Shown here: positions 7,991 to 15,196 of the stretch, one piece after another
Position numbering within the stretch: position 1 is the stretch's first letter
Layout of the letters: every line of letters begins with the position of its first letter
NCBI GenBank assembly: GCA_964635325.1
Contig: CAZWOL010000062.1
Coordinates: 1-15,196 of the forward strand
DNA length: 15,196 nucleotides
Origin: BOG-1112 sp964635325
Lineage (GTDB): Bacteria; Bdellovibrionota_B; Oligoflexia; Oligoflexales; Bog-1112
Reading direction: 5' to 3'
The notes under the pieces: generated by a model
Database searches by the model: none
What the model was told of the DNA's origin: nothing
What the model saw: the letters and a program-made list of their open reading frames with translations, nothing else
Translations under genes and position numbers: made by a program

Positions 7991-8731
7991 TTAGAGTATG
8001 TTGCAAGCACCACATTCTGCTTGGTTGGTGCTTTCGCTCGCATGTTGCAATTCAGCCTTTTGCGCTGCTTCGAGTAAGCTACGACGTTCTTCTAATTTAC
8101 GGCACCATTCTTCTCTGTGACAGGCTTCTTCTTGTTCTGAAAAATACTCTTGGAATGCCTTCCAAATATCATTCGCCTCTACAGCAAGCAATGCATCTCT
8201 GATCTGCTCTCGACTAATTCTTGTCGTAAGCACTGTAGTGCTATAATACCTCAAAGAACTGGAAATATCTTCACTAGGATCTATCAAAAATTTCAGATCT
8301 TTCACTAGTGAATCTATGGCATTTTGAGTGCGCATATCATCCAGAAACCTTTTCAAATAATCATGTCCGCAGCTTCCAGAAAAGATCAGAAAGTGGATTG
8401 CAAATCTTAAGTTCACAAACCTATCGTGACCCACCCAAAGGTAATAACCAAGGATTGCTGATTTTTGAGCATCCAACTTAGACTTATATTTTTGCATCAT
8501 TCTTCTAGCGTGGGGGTTGAGGTTGCGAGCTGCATTATCTATCCTGTTAGCTATACTGAGATATGAACCAGAAGAAAATGGCTGAAGGGCCAATCGTTCC
8601 ATACTTTCTAAAACAGCTTCAATAGCATTCTCATCACCCTCAAGCGCACGGCTTACATCTTCATAAGTCACTGCCAATGCGGCTTGCCCAAAGATAAAAA
8701 ATGCCAACAAAAGCAAGAATGAAGATTTCAT
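7991..8731 (-). CDS. Secreted protein of unknown function with CaaX-like C-terminus
   Basis: A 246-aa protein I do not recognise. Residues 1-20 are a Sec signal peptide ending in AALA. The mature protein looks mainly helical and charged, with a probable helical or coiled segment near the C-terminus (EEWCRKLEERRSLLEAAQKA). It has five cysteines: one in SGSCGHDY, two in CHREEWC, and two in the tail. The final residues ECGACNIL echo ECAACCSLM of the small secreted protein at 2044-2394, and the last four (CNIL) fit a CaaX box with a terminal leucine. ATG start with AGGAG 9 nt upstream. It lies 158 bp downstream of the metalloprotease on the same strand but with its own candidate promoter, and converges on pccB with 13 bp between stops. 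No function is assigned. Confidence 0.75.
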   Translation of the reverse strand: MKSSFLLLLAFFIFGQAALAVTYEDVSRALEGDENAIEAVLESMERLALQPFSSGSYLSIANRIDNAARNLNPHARRMMQKYKSKLDAQKSAILGYYLWVGHDRFVNLRFAIHFLIFSGSCGHDYLKRFLDDMRTQNAIDSLVKDLKFLIDPSEDISSSLRYYSTTVLTTRISREQIRDALLAVEANDIWKAFQEYFSEQEEACHREEWCRKLEERRSLLEAAQKAELQHASESTNQAECGACNIL

Positions 8732-8788
8732 TAAAAGAGTCTCCTATTGGGTCACAACTCCAATGTCGATAACACTTCTAGTGAGATG

Positions 8789-8817
8789 ATCATTAGTGAA
8801 ATCTAAGAAATTGTCAG
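8789..8817 (-). promoter_or_regulatory. Candidate sigma70-type promoter for the secreted protein at 7991-8731
   Basis: On the minus strand CTGACA (8812-8817, one mismatch to TTGACA) and AATGAT (8789-8794, four of six to TATAAT) are separated by exactly 17 bp. Transcription would start near 8782, about 50 nt before the ATG. The -10 overlaps the palindrome ATGATCAT (8787-8794), flanked by two TAGTGA direct repeats (8779-8784, 8794-8799), which could be a regulator site. Confidence 0.4.
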
Positions 8818-8848
8818 GGCAGGATCAATCAATCTTGACTAGAGCATT

Positions 8849-8882
8849 GGAAGACTGTTCGCCTGATGCAGAACAGTCTTCC
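8849..8882 (-). terminator. Perfect 12-bp hairpin after the metalloprotease gene
   Basis: GGAAGACTGTTC (8849-8860) and GAACAGTCTTCC (8871-8882) are exact reverse complements around a 10-nt loop, starting 7 nt beyond the metalloprotease stop codon. The position fits a 3' transcript end. No T-run follows on the minus strand, so it is either a non-canonical terminator or an mRNA-stabilising 3' hairpin. Confidence 0.55.
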
Positions 8883-8889
8883 TCTCCGT

Positions 8890-11346
8890 TTAGTTGCAGC
8901 TATAGATGGCAGGCGTGATGTTTAGACTGAAAGAGTTGAGCGTTCCTTCGTCCATTGTATTATGATCGGTGACGATCAACTGCCACTCGCCTGAGATTTT
9001 TTTGGTTTTAAATTGTTCGGTCACATCCGCTTCAAAATTCAAACCGCCATTGCCACGACGAGTCCCTTTGTAGATTTGCATGGTTGTACCATCCGGAGCC
9101 CTGAGACTTACGGTGAGATCATACAAGTAGGTGTGGTTGATATTAAATGCAACTTTGACAGTATTGGCTTGGGTCTCAGCACCCCAGTTTTTTGCACTGG
9201 TATCGACTGATGCTGTTGTAGTGCTATTGTCATATATTCGTTGTGGCAAATTAACTGATGCAAAACTCTCAGGTTGTCCTTCGCTGCGACCAAGCACAAA
9301 TTCTTTGGAGAGAGTAAGCTCTCGTGTGTCAGCACGCAGGTGAATGTTTGCTGTGAAGGTCTGTCCACATTTTGCAGTTGATGGAATCTGCAAACGTGCC
9401 GCATCTCGACTCAGCACTGTAGCATTGTTGGCAATAGTATCCCAACTTAGATCTGCTTGCTCAACAACAGCACCATCGAGGCCACGTACACCGAACACAC
9501 CTTTGAGTCCGACTAAGTCATTCGCACCAGCATTGTGCGCATTGAATCGAATTTCTGAGCTTGTTCCTGGTCTAAAGATATTGCTAGAATTGCCATCGAT
9601 TTCCCATGATGGGATAGAAGCAATTTTACAAGCGACATCGCTTTCGATAAGTCCGTGAGCACTGAAGACTTCATTCAATGTGCAGTAGTTTGGACTGTGT
9701 TGCGATGGATCTGTTCCATTGCTATCGATAACGAGTAAAGCATTGTAGACGTCAAGATAAGTACGAGAGGTGAAAATCATCTTGAAAGCATAATTGGCTA
9801 GCATAGTACCTGCGACTTCTTCACCATATTTTTCTTTCAAAGCGACAAAAAGGTCCCAGAAGGTCGAACCAATGATACGTCCTTCGGAATGAACCTCACC
9901 TCGATCCTGAGGATAACTAAATTTGACGGTCAAATCACGTACGGGTTCGCGACTTGGAATGCGGAAACCCACACCTAGCAAGTGAGAGTGTGTCATCACG
10001 AGTGAGAGGATGTCTCCAAAGCCTTCGGATAAAGCTCCATCCTGGATTCCACCAGAATTTTGATGCAAGCCATGTCCCCATTCATGATACATCACATCTG
10101 CGATAAGGCCAGTGTTTGCACAACCCGATCCTCCCGAATAGAGGTTGATCGTCTGCCCATCCCAGTGTGCGTTGCAGGTCGAATATAAATTCGCATTGGC
10201 AACAAGAGGCTCATTCAACCATGGATTGCTGATAAATGTTTTTGCGTAGCGAATGATCGCATTGGTTTTCGCGTAGATCATATTCTGCGCAATACGTTTG
10301 TCCATCCAACGATCTTCACTACCCTCATGTTTAACATGAACCATCCAGGTATTGCCTTGGAGACTGCCAGTTGCCTGAACGTTTTGACCACCCATATCGT
10401 GGACACGAACATACTGTCCATTGAGTCCATCACCTGTTCGAGGAGCTGCATTTTCATCTGCTGAAAATGTTCCCTGTTCATCGGTGCGCAAAGAACCACC
10501 GCTACTTTGCAAGTCTAAAAAGGAAAGAGCTTTGGCCTCGAGGTTTTCATCAAACCAACGGGTATAAGCATCCGCCTGTGCTTGACCAGAGTAGAAATAC
10601 GTATGAGGATTCAATTCACGAACTTTGCCGGTTTGCGCATCTATCTCCAAAGTATAGGTACGATTGTGTTCGTCACGCACTTCAAAGGTCTGAACTTTTT
10701 CAAGAGCGTAGCTGTGGTTTTTTTCAACCACACGATAGACAGCATCACGTGAGCTAAGTTCCCCATTCACCTGCTGTTCAGCAAGTTGAAAGGTATTGCT
10801 AAGCTCAGCACCGGAACGCACTTTAGCTTCTGCAAAGCTTTGGTTAGAGATTTGTAAAAGCTTACCGAATTTGAAACGAAAGTCGACTGCAGCATCTTTT
10901 ATACGCAAACCATCACGGTAAACGTGGAATTTTACAAATTGCTCGTCTTGCCCCATTAGCAAAGCTGAGGGCAGCACACGTAGATCTTTGGAATTAAGGT
11001 CGAAGATTTCGGAATGACGATCAACATAGTCTTTGGCAGCTTGCACAAAAGCATCGGAATTGCGTGTCTTTATAACAGGCATATCACTGAAGGTACCATG
11101 CATAAGACGTATTGCACCTGATACTTTGTCACGCAAAAGAAAGGTAGGCTGGAAGCCATCGATTTCGTTAAAGGTCTTGTCGCTCTCTGTAAGTACCCGC
11201 AGAACCTTTGCATCGACATTCACTGAGCTCAAATTTTTCAAAAGACCTGCTGCACTTTCCCTATGGCTTTCTGCAACAAATCCATGCAAAGCACCGGTAC
11301 TGAACATGGTTAGACCCAAGCACAGCCATCCCTGCAAATGATTCAT
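8890..11346 (-). CDS. Secreted zinc metalloprotease (thermolysin/fungalysin-like) with P domain
   Basis: An 818-aa secreted protease precursor. Domains in order: signal peptide (about 1-22); FTP-type inhibitory propeptide (roughly 70-175, with VKFHVYRDGLRIKDAAVDFRF broken across it); PepSY-like segment (roughly 205-250, TYTLEIDAQTGKVREL); catalytic domain with the zinc motif H421-E422-x-x-H425 (YHEWGHGLH) and E441 in LSEGFGD as probable third ligand; a beta-rich spacer (about 570-690); and a C-terminal proprotein-convertase P domain (about 695-815, with YLYDLTVSLRAPDG and SGEWQLIVTDH). Family knowledge says such enzymes are exported inactive, folded by the propeptide and then self-processed to degrade extracellular protein. 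Only 15 residues separate H425 and E441, shorter than in thermolysin. ATG start with GGGGA about 6 nt upstream. Confidence 0.92.
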   Translation of the reverse strand: MNHLQGWLCLGLTMFSTGALHGFVAESHRESAAGLLKNLSSVNVDAKVLRVLTESDKTFNEIDGFQPTFLLRDKVSGAIRLMHGTFSDMPVIKTRNSDAFVQAAKDYVDRHSEIFDLNSKDLRVLPSALLMGQDEQFVKFHVYRDGLRIKDAAVDFRFKFGKLLQISNQSFAEAKVRSGAELSNTFQLAEQQVNGELSSRDAVYRVVEKNHSYALEKVQTFEVRDEHNRTYTLEIDAQTGKVRELNPHTYFYSGQAQADAYTRWFDENLEAKALSFLDLQSSGGSLRTDEQGTFSADENAAPRTGDGLNGQYVRVHDMGGQNVQATGSLQGNTWMVHVKHEGSEDRWMDKRIAQNMIYAKTNAIIRYAKTFISNPWLNEPLVANANLYSTCNAHWDGQTINLYSGGSGCANTGLIADVMYHEWGHGLHQNSGGIQDGALSEGFGDILSLVMTHSHLLGVGFRIPSREPVRDLTVKFSYPQDRGEVHSEGRIIGSTFWDLFVALKEKYGEEVAGTMLANYAFKMIFTSRTYLDVYNALLVIDSNGTDPSQHSPNYCTLNEVFSAHGLIESDVACKIASIPSWEIDGNSSNIFRPGTSSEIRFNAHNAGANDLVGLKGVFGVRGLDGAVVEQADLSWDTIANNATVLSRDAARLQIPSTAKCGQTFTANIHLRADTRELTLSKEFVLGRSEGQPESFASVNLPQRIYDNSTTTASVDTSAKNWGAETQANTVKVAFNINHTYLYDLTVSLRAPDGTTMQIYKGTRRGNGGLNFEADVTEQFKTKKISGEWQLIVTDHNTMDEGTLNSFSLNITPAIYSCN

Positions 11347-11546
11347 ACGTTTCCCCTTTCAAAGACTGTTGAGTACGCATTCGCATTTTAGAAACATCGA
11401 CTCAGGCACACTCTAAAGGGAGCTTCGGGAACAACGATCCGCAGAGTTGCGATCTTATCTATAACTATTTTACGTCGCTTCGCAGTTTTGTAGCTAACAC
11501 TTCTGGTCAAAATCGGATTAGAGAATTTGGAGCAAAACGACATTAC

Positions 11547-11560
11547 TGGCCATATGGCCA
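11547..11560. promoter_or_regulatory. 14-bp perfect palindrome, candidate operator
   Basis: TGGCCATATGGCCA is identical to its reverse complement over all 14 bases and sits about 200 bp upstream of the metalloprotease start and about 170 bp upstream of the NADP-binding gene. A perfect dyad in a divergent intergenic region is a reasonable regulator binding site, but no known consensus is claimed. Confidence 0.4.
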
Positions 11561-11671
11561 AAAAATATTGCGTTTTTATCAAGTAAAATCAGATTCTTAC
11601 AAAGACATAAAAATACCGGTCAGTGAGCACACTCAGAAGCTAAGGCGGCAGTTTTTTCCTCATAGATGCGG

Positions 11672-11699
11672 TTCGAACACTATCGAGACGTTTTATAAT
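11672..11699 (+). promoter_or_regulatory. Promoter of the NADP-binding oxidoreductase-like gene
   Basis: A consensus -10 TATAAT (11694-11699) lies 16 bp after a weak -35 TTCGAA (11672-11677), which is itself the core of the palindrome GTTCGAAC. Transcription would begin near 11706, giving a leader of about 27 nt with AGGAGG (11718-11723). This places the start codon at 11733 rather than at the upstream ATG 11568. Confidence 0.55.
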
Positions 11700-11732
11700 A
11701 AGAGGAGTAACAGTCCAAGGAGGGTTCAAAAA

Positions 11733-12389
11733 ATGAGAATCGCAGTACTCGGAACGGGGATGGTGGGTCAAACCATTGCAAGCAAACTTGCAAGTTTGCG
11801 TCATGAAGTAATGGTGGGTTCTCGAGATGCAAAGAATCCAAAAGCTCGAGACTGGGTCGATAGCACTGAAGGACTGCAGCTTGGGACCTTTGCTGATGCA
11901 GCACAGTTTGGTGAAATCGTCTTCAACTGTACCCTTGGCAGTGGAACTCTACCAGCTCTCAAACTAGCAGGTGAGAAAAACCTGGGTTCAAAGATTCTGA
12001 TCGATGTTTCCAATCCTTTGGAATATTCCAAAAACCACTACCCTACATTGTTTGTTTGCAACACGGACTCGCTTGCAGAACAGATTCAACGCACCTACCC
12101 AAAAGTTCGGGTGGTCAAGTGTTTGAATACCCTAACCTGCCAAGTGATGATTCAGCCCGAAAATCTTAGCAGCGAGACAAACCTCTTTATTGCTGGAAAC
12201 GATGAGGATGCAAAAACTGAGGTTCAAAATTTTTTAGCAAGAAACTTTGGATGGTCCTTAGATTCTTTCATCGACCTTGGTGATATCAGTGGTGCACGTT
12301 CTGCAGAGATGACCGTCTTACTCTGGATTCGCATATGGAGTGCTCTGCAAAGCCCCGTCTTTAACTACAAGATCGTTACAGCAAAATAG
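11733..12389 (+). CDS. NADP-binding F420-oxidoreductase-like protein
   Basis: A 218-aa Rossmann-fold protein of the COG2085 / NADPH-dependent F420 reductase-like group. The dinucleotide motif G7-T-G-M-V-G12 opens the fold, and G29-S-R31 at the end of the second strand is the usual NADP(H)-selecting signature. Then follow FNCTLGSGTLPAL, LIDVSNPLEY and RVVKCLNTLTCQVM, the last being the conserved segment lining the active site in this group. In bacteria without F420 these proteins are thought to be NADP-dependent reductases of unknown substrate. The start at 11733 has AGGAGG 9 nt upstream and begins the Rossmann strand directly; the frame extends upstream to 11568 but that part is basic, featureless and lies before the promoter. 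The product ends 147 bp before the Fic gene. Family sure, substrate unknown. Confidence 0.85.
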   Translation: MRIAVLGTGMVGQTIASKLASLRHEVMVGSRDAKNPKARDWVDSTEGLQLGTFADAAQFGEIVFNCTLGSGTLPALKLAGEKNLGSKILIDVSNPLEYSKNHYPTLFVCNTDSLAEQIQRTYPKVRVVKCLNTLTCQVMIQPENLSSETNLFIAGNDEDAKTEVQNFLARNFGWSLDSFIDLGDISGARSAEMTVLLWIRIWSALQSPVFNYKIVTAK

Positions 12390-12452
12390 TTTTTGTGTTG
12401 GATTCTATGCAAAGAGAACTTATCAAAATCTAGGAATCTTTGAGCGTGCCGC

Positions 12453-12515
12453 TGACCTGATTAGGACTTATAATCGGGTCAAAAGATGACCGGATTAGCC
12501 TCATGAATTCGGTCA
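12453..12515. promoter_or_regulatory. Tandem dyad operator upstream of the Fic gene
   Basis: Four copies of an 11-bp half-site alternate in orientation: TGACCTGATTA (+, 12453-12463), TAATCGGGTCA (12471-12481, reverse complement TGACCCGATTA), TGACCGGATTA (+, 12487-12497) and GAATTCGGTCA (12505-12515, reverse complement TGACCGAATTC). They form two inverted repeats, each with a 7-bp gap, offset by 34 bp or about three helical turns. A TATAAT at 12469-12474 lies inside the first dyad, so binding should block transcription. The winged helix of the Fic protein itself is the natural candidate binder (inference). Confidence 0.75.
12469..12474 (+). promoter_or_regulatory. -10 box of the Fic gene
   Basis: A perfect TATAAT, 63 nt before the ATG, overlapped by the first operator dyad. 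No good -35 sits 16-18 bp upstream, which may mean a weak or activator-assisted promoter. Confidence 0.5.
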
Positions 12516-12536
12516 ACATCATATAAGGCGCTGAAA

Positions 12537-13646
12537 ATGCAATACATTTGGCAGAGACCAAACTGGCCTCAATTCACCTGGAATAGTGAAGACTTACTCT
12601 TCCTGATCGGCAAAGCACGCAAAGCTCAAGGTCAAATACTGGCACAGGCAAGCGAACTTCAGCTTCAATCTCACGCAGACTGGATTGTCGAAGAGGCCTT
12701 CGCTACATCTGCAATCGAAGGTGAGCAACTCGACCGTGCTGTGATTCGATCGTCTGTGGCACGACGTCTTGGGCTACCCAATGCAGGCCTTGTCCCGGAG
12801 CAACGACCTGTAGATGGGTTGGTTGCCATGTTACTTGATGCCACTTTACATTATGATCAAGAGCTTACTGAAGAACGTCTGCATGGTTGGCATGCTGCCT
12901 TGTTTCCGACTCACTACTCAGGCATTCATAGAATCGATGTCGGATCATGGCGTCAGGGATCCTCTCCTATGCGAGTCATCTCCGGAGGCTTTGGAAAAGA
13001 GATCATTCATTTTGAAGCACCACCTTCTCAGGCTATCGCTAAAGAAATGCAACGCTTCCTAAGTTGGTGGCAAAAACCTCCAGCTTATCTGGACGGGATT
13101 TTACGAGCAGGGATAGCACATTTTTGGTTTGTAAGCATCCATCCCTATGATGACGGTAACGGGAGGATTTCTAGAGCTTTGAGCGATATGGCTCTCTCTC
13201 AGGACGAACAATCAACACGTCGTCTCTACAATCTTTCGTCTCAGATTATCAATGATCGTGAGTCGTATTATGAAGTTCTTGAAAAATGTCAAAAAGGCAA
13301 TTGCGATATTACGATATGGTTAAAATGGTTTTTAGAATGCTACATCAAAGCAATCACTGCCTCCGAAAGTCGTATTGGAAAGTCCCTCTTTATTTCTAGA
13401 TTTTGGAAAAAATATGACAAGAATGGACTCAATGCACGTCAGATTAAAGTGATCCAAAAGCTCTTAGAAGCAGAACCACAAGGCTTTGAAGGTGGTATCA
13501 ACAATCGCAAATACGTAAGCCTCACGGGCATAAGTGCAGAAACAGCAAAGCGCGACTTAGCTGACTTGGAAGACAAAGGGCTACTCATACAGAGTGCCGC
13601 AAAAGGAAGATCCACAAGTTACTCGATCAACAAAGAAGACCTATGA
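12537..13646 (+). CDS. Class II Fic AMP-transferase with C-terminal winged helix
   Basis: A 369-aa Fic protein that would transfer AMP from ATP to a hydroxyl on a target protein, in the cytoplasm. The N-terminal part is of the DUF4172 type (YIWQRPNWPQFTW). The inhibitory helix motif [S/T]xxxE[G/N] is present as T57-SAI-E61-G62; E61 would clamp the ATP site, making this a self-inhibited class II Fic. The catalytic loop HPYDDGNGRISR spans 202-213 with H202 and R210/R213 intact, Tyr replacing the usual Phe. The C-terminal 90 residues form a winged helix (LNARQIKVIQKLL to GISAETAKRDLADLEDKGLL) suited to DNA binding. Length and layout match standalone chromosomal Fic regulators. ATG start with only a weak AAGG 9 nt upstream, so translation is probably low. 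A double dyad operator precedes it. Confidence 0.93.
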   Translation: MQYIWQRPNWPQFTWNSEDLLFLIGKARKAQGQILAQASELQLQSHADWIVEEAFATSAIEGEQLDRAVIRSSVARRLGLPNAGLVPEQRPVDGLVAMLLDATLHYDQELTEERLHGWHAALFPTHYSGIHRIDVGSWRQGSSPMRVISGGFGKEIIHFEAPPSQAIAKEMQRFLSWWQKPPAYLDGILRAGIAHFWFVSIHPYDDGNGRISRALSDMALSQDEQSTRRLYNLSSQIINDRESYYEVLEKCQKGNCDITIWLKWFLECYIKAITASESRIGKSLFISRFWKKYDKNGLNARQIKVIQKLLEAEPQGFEGGINNRKYVSLTGISAETAKRDLADLEDKGLLIQSAAKGRSTSYSINKEDL

Positions 13647-13674
13647 GTCAGGGACCTTCCTTAGCAAGCGGACT

Positions 13675-15189
13675 TTAGAGGCTATCTCTAAGCATCTCTA
13701 AATTAAGCACTTGCTCTTTGCTAATACATTTATCAAACCTTATGCATTGCTTATCATCAAGTTTTGAATTTGAATATAGAATGATTTTTCCAGAAAACCC
13801 AAACTCATTGCGCACGACCTCTGGGAAATTGTCCAAGACAGCATCAAAACCTGGGCCTAGGCGATCAACGATAATATAATCGAATTTCCTATATTCTAAA
13901 AGTCGATTATAAAAATAATCAACATGAGAGAATGTTTCAATTTCAACGTATTCATTTTTAAAAAAACTAGAAACTCGTTCCAACTGCTGAACTTCATCAT
14001 CAATTACAGCTATGCTAACTTTTACAGAAGAAAGTTTTACTGGATCTAGAGATGCTGTTTCGATTATCCTCTGAGAACCAGGCAACCAAAATGAAAACTT
14101 CGTAAAACTTTCATTGGAACAAACCTTCATATACCCTCCATGAAGGGCAATGAAAGAGCGACAAATAAACAGACCAAGGCCAACACCACTAGTCGTCACA
14201 AAAGGATCAAATATTCTACATTTTATATGACTTGGTATTTCTTGACCATCATTTACAATTTCAAAAAGGATGCCATTCTCCATATTTTTAGTAGAAATGC
14301 TTATATATCCTGAAGAATATTTATACGCATTTTGGAGAAGATTTATGATCACCCGAGAGAGTTTAAGCTCATCACCAGAAACACGAAGGGTATGATGAAA
14401 TTTTTCACGAATTTCAAATTTAGAAGTATCCGATAAACAAAGATCTCGGCTTTGACGATACACCTCCTTAAGATCCAGCAGTTTTTGCTCATCAAGACTA
14501 GGCTTGGATAGAGACAACATTTCCGAACGAAGACCAAATGCATAGCGCAGAGATTTTTGAACATACTGAGCCAAATTTCGCAGCTCCTTCCGATCCCCAT
14601 CGCAAACCATTTCCGCAAGGTTTTTAGACCAATTTAATGTGCTTCCGATGTCATGTGCATAGGCTTCAATTGCGTTTATAACTATTGAAATCCTACCCTT
14701 ATTTTCGACTCTAGTTTGCCAAAAGCTTAGAATAATAAAAGCTAGAAATATAAAAATCAACGCTATTGACATTGCTAGCCATATAGCAGTAGCCAGCTGA
14801 GATTTAAAATAAAAGATAACCATATATTTTTGATCAAAGGATCCAGCAATAAACGTCGTTGCGTAAGAAAACAAACCAGTACGACTAATATAGACTTCAT
14901 TGGTTTTCGGAAAGATTTGAAAAGAATGATTAGAAACCTCTCCAAAAGAACTCAAAAGTTTTAGAGATGAGTCAAAGATAGCAACTCCCCGAACGAACTC
15001 TGATGAAATAATCAACCTCTGATAGCGTACCAAATTAGACGCCATATGAGTGGATTCATACGAATTCGCCTCAAGATTTTGCCAGTTTTTTGTAAGATCA
15101 ATGGCCCGTAAGTAGTAAATTTCGTTTAAAAAATACAACAGAAGGCAAGGAACAAGTAGAATCCAAAATAAAGAAAATAACTTTTTCAA
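13675..15189 (-). CDS. Membrane hybrid sensor histidine kinase with C-terminal receiver
   Basis: About 504 residues visible. Two membrane segments (about 5-22 and 132-157) frame a periplasmic sensor of about 110 residues with no known fold. Then come a HisKA-like helix with the phospho-acceptor H179 in AYAHDIGSTLNW, a HATPase domain with N287 (LLQNAYKYSS), the NDGQEIP G1 box, FDPFVTTSG and GVGLGLFI, and from about 392 a receiver with D397-D398 and phospho-acceptor D442 (YIIVDR). No output domain follows, so phosphate must pass to another regulator not in view. The visible start at 15189 is a TTG with no ribosome binding site; the frame is open to the window edge, so the true start may lie outside. 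The gene is far more AT-rich than its neighbours. It converges on the Fic gene with 28 bp between. Confidence 0.88.
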   Translation of the reverse strand: MKKLFSLFWILLVPCLLLYFLNEIYYLRAIDLTKNWQNLEANSYESTHMASNLVRYQRLIISSEFVRGVAIFDSSLKLLSSFGEVSNHSFQIFPKTNEVYISRTGLFSYATTFIAGSFDQKYMVIFYFKSQLATAIWLAMSIALIFIFLAFIILSFWQTRVENKGRISIVINAIEAYAHDIGSTLNWSKNLAEMVCDGDRKELRNLAQYVQKSLRYAFGLRSEMLSLSKPSLDEQKLLDLKEVYRQSRDLCLSDTSKFEIREKFHHTLRVSGDELKLSRVIINLLQNAYKYSSGYISISTKNMENGILFEIVNDGQEIPSHIKCRIFDPFVTTSGVGLGLFICRSFIALHGGYMKVCSNESFTKFSFWLPGSQRIIETASLDPVKLSSVKVSIAVIDDEVQQLERVSSFFKNEYVEIETFSHVDYFYNRLLEYRKFDYIIVDRLGPGFDAVLDNFPEVVRNEFGFSGKIILYSNSKLDDKQCIRFDKCISKEQVLNLEMLRDSL

Positions 15190-15196
15190 TTTAGAT

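Larger units (their letters stand above)
11347..11732. other. 386-bp divergent intergenic region
   Basis: This stretch separates the divergent metalloprotease and NADP-binding genes. Short open frames here (plus 11568 onward, minus 11388-11582) lack ribosome binding sites and family resemblance. What it does hold is a 14-bp palindrome at 11547-11560 and a promoter for the plus-strand gene at 11672-11699. I could not identify a convincing minus-strand promoter for the protease. Confidence 0.6.

Noticed and set aside
8005..8033. 8-bp inverted repeat AAGCACCA / TGGTGCTT just past pccB as a terminator
   Set aside because: It lies inside the coding 3' end of the convergent secreted protein, has a 13-nt loop and no T-run; the pairing may be incidental.
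11568..11732. Upstream extension of the NADP-binding protein to an ATG at 11568
   Set aside because: The extension has no ribosome binding site, precedes the TATAAT promoter, and adds 55 basic residues before a Rossmann strand that normally starts at the N-terminus; AGGAGG is correctly placed for 11733.
12537..13646. Fic protein as toxin of a FicT/FicA toxin-antitoxin pair
   Set aside because: The inhibitory helix is built into the same protein (T57 to G62) and no small antitoxin gene precedes it; it is a self-inhibited class II Fic instead.

Overview
The window reads as chromosomal DNA of a Gram-negative, secretion-rich bacterium. A TonB-dependent outer-membrane receptor, two lipoproteins with lipoboxes and four other proteins with Sec signal peptides (HD protein, two small cysteine-containing proteins, metalloprotease) imply an outer membrane and a heavy investment in exported proteins. 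Moderate GC, GTG/TTG starts and the protein mix would fit a Bdellovibrionota/Oligoflexia or other 'deltaproteobacterial' lineage, but this taxonomic guess is inference only; there is no rRNA or other marker here. I see no tRNA, rRNA, CRISPR array, transposase or phage gene.

Layout. (1) 246-2394, plus strand: an exported HD-domain phosphohydrolase-like protein, then a 116-aa secreted proline/cysteine-containing protein of unknown function. (2) 2417-5520, minus strand: a BtuB-like TonB-dependent receptor followed by a YVTN/YncE-type beta-propeller lipoprotein, a plausible outer-membrane uptake pair. (3) 5626-7977, plus strand: an unrecognised lipoprotein immediately followed by the carboxyltransferase (beta) subunit of an acyl-CoA (propionyl-CoA) carboxylase. 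(4) 7991-11346, minus strand: a 246-aa secreted protein of unknown function and, upstream of it, a large secreted zinc metalloprotease with FTP/PepSY propeptide and C-terminal P domain. (5) 11733-13646, plus strand: an NADP-binding F420-oxidoreductase-like protein, then a class II Fic AMP-transferase with a C-terminal winged helix, preceded by a striking double dyad operator. (6) 13675 to the right edge, minus strand: a membrane hybrid histidine kinase with C-terminal receiver domain, clearly more AT-rich than the rest and probably cut at its 5' end by the window edge.

Most interesting points. The two otherwise unrelated small secreted proteins (2044-2394 and 7991-8731) end in related tails, ECAACCSLM and ECGACNIL; both share EC[A/G]AC and both finish as a eukaryotic-type CaaX box (CSLM, CNIL). 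That suggests either a C-terminal processing/sorting tag in this organism or host-directed prenylated effectors. Second, the fic promoter carries four copies of a TGACCNGATTA-like half-site arranged as two inverted repeats with identical 7-bp gaps, overlapping a TATAAT -10 box, suggesting autoregulation by the Fic protein's own winged helix. Third, the HD-domain enzyme has a clear signal peptide, unusual for a family that normally acts on cytoplasmic nucleotides.
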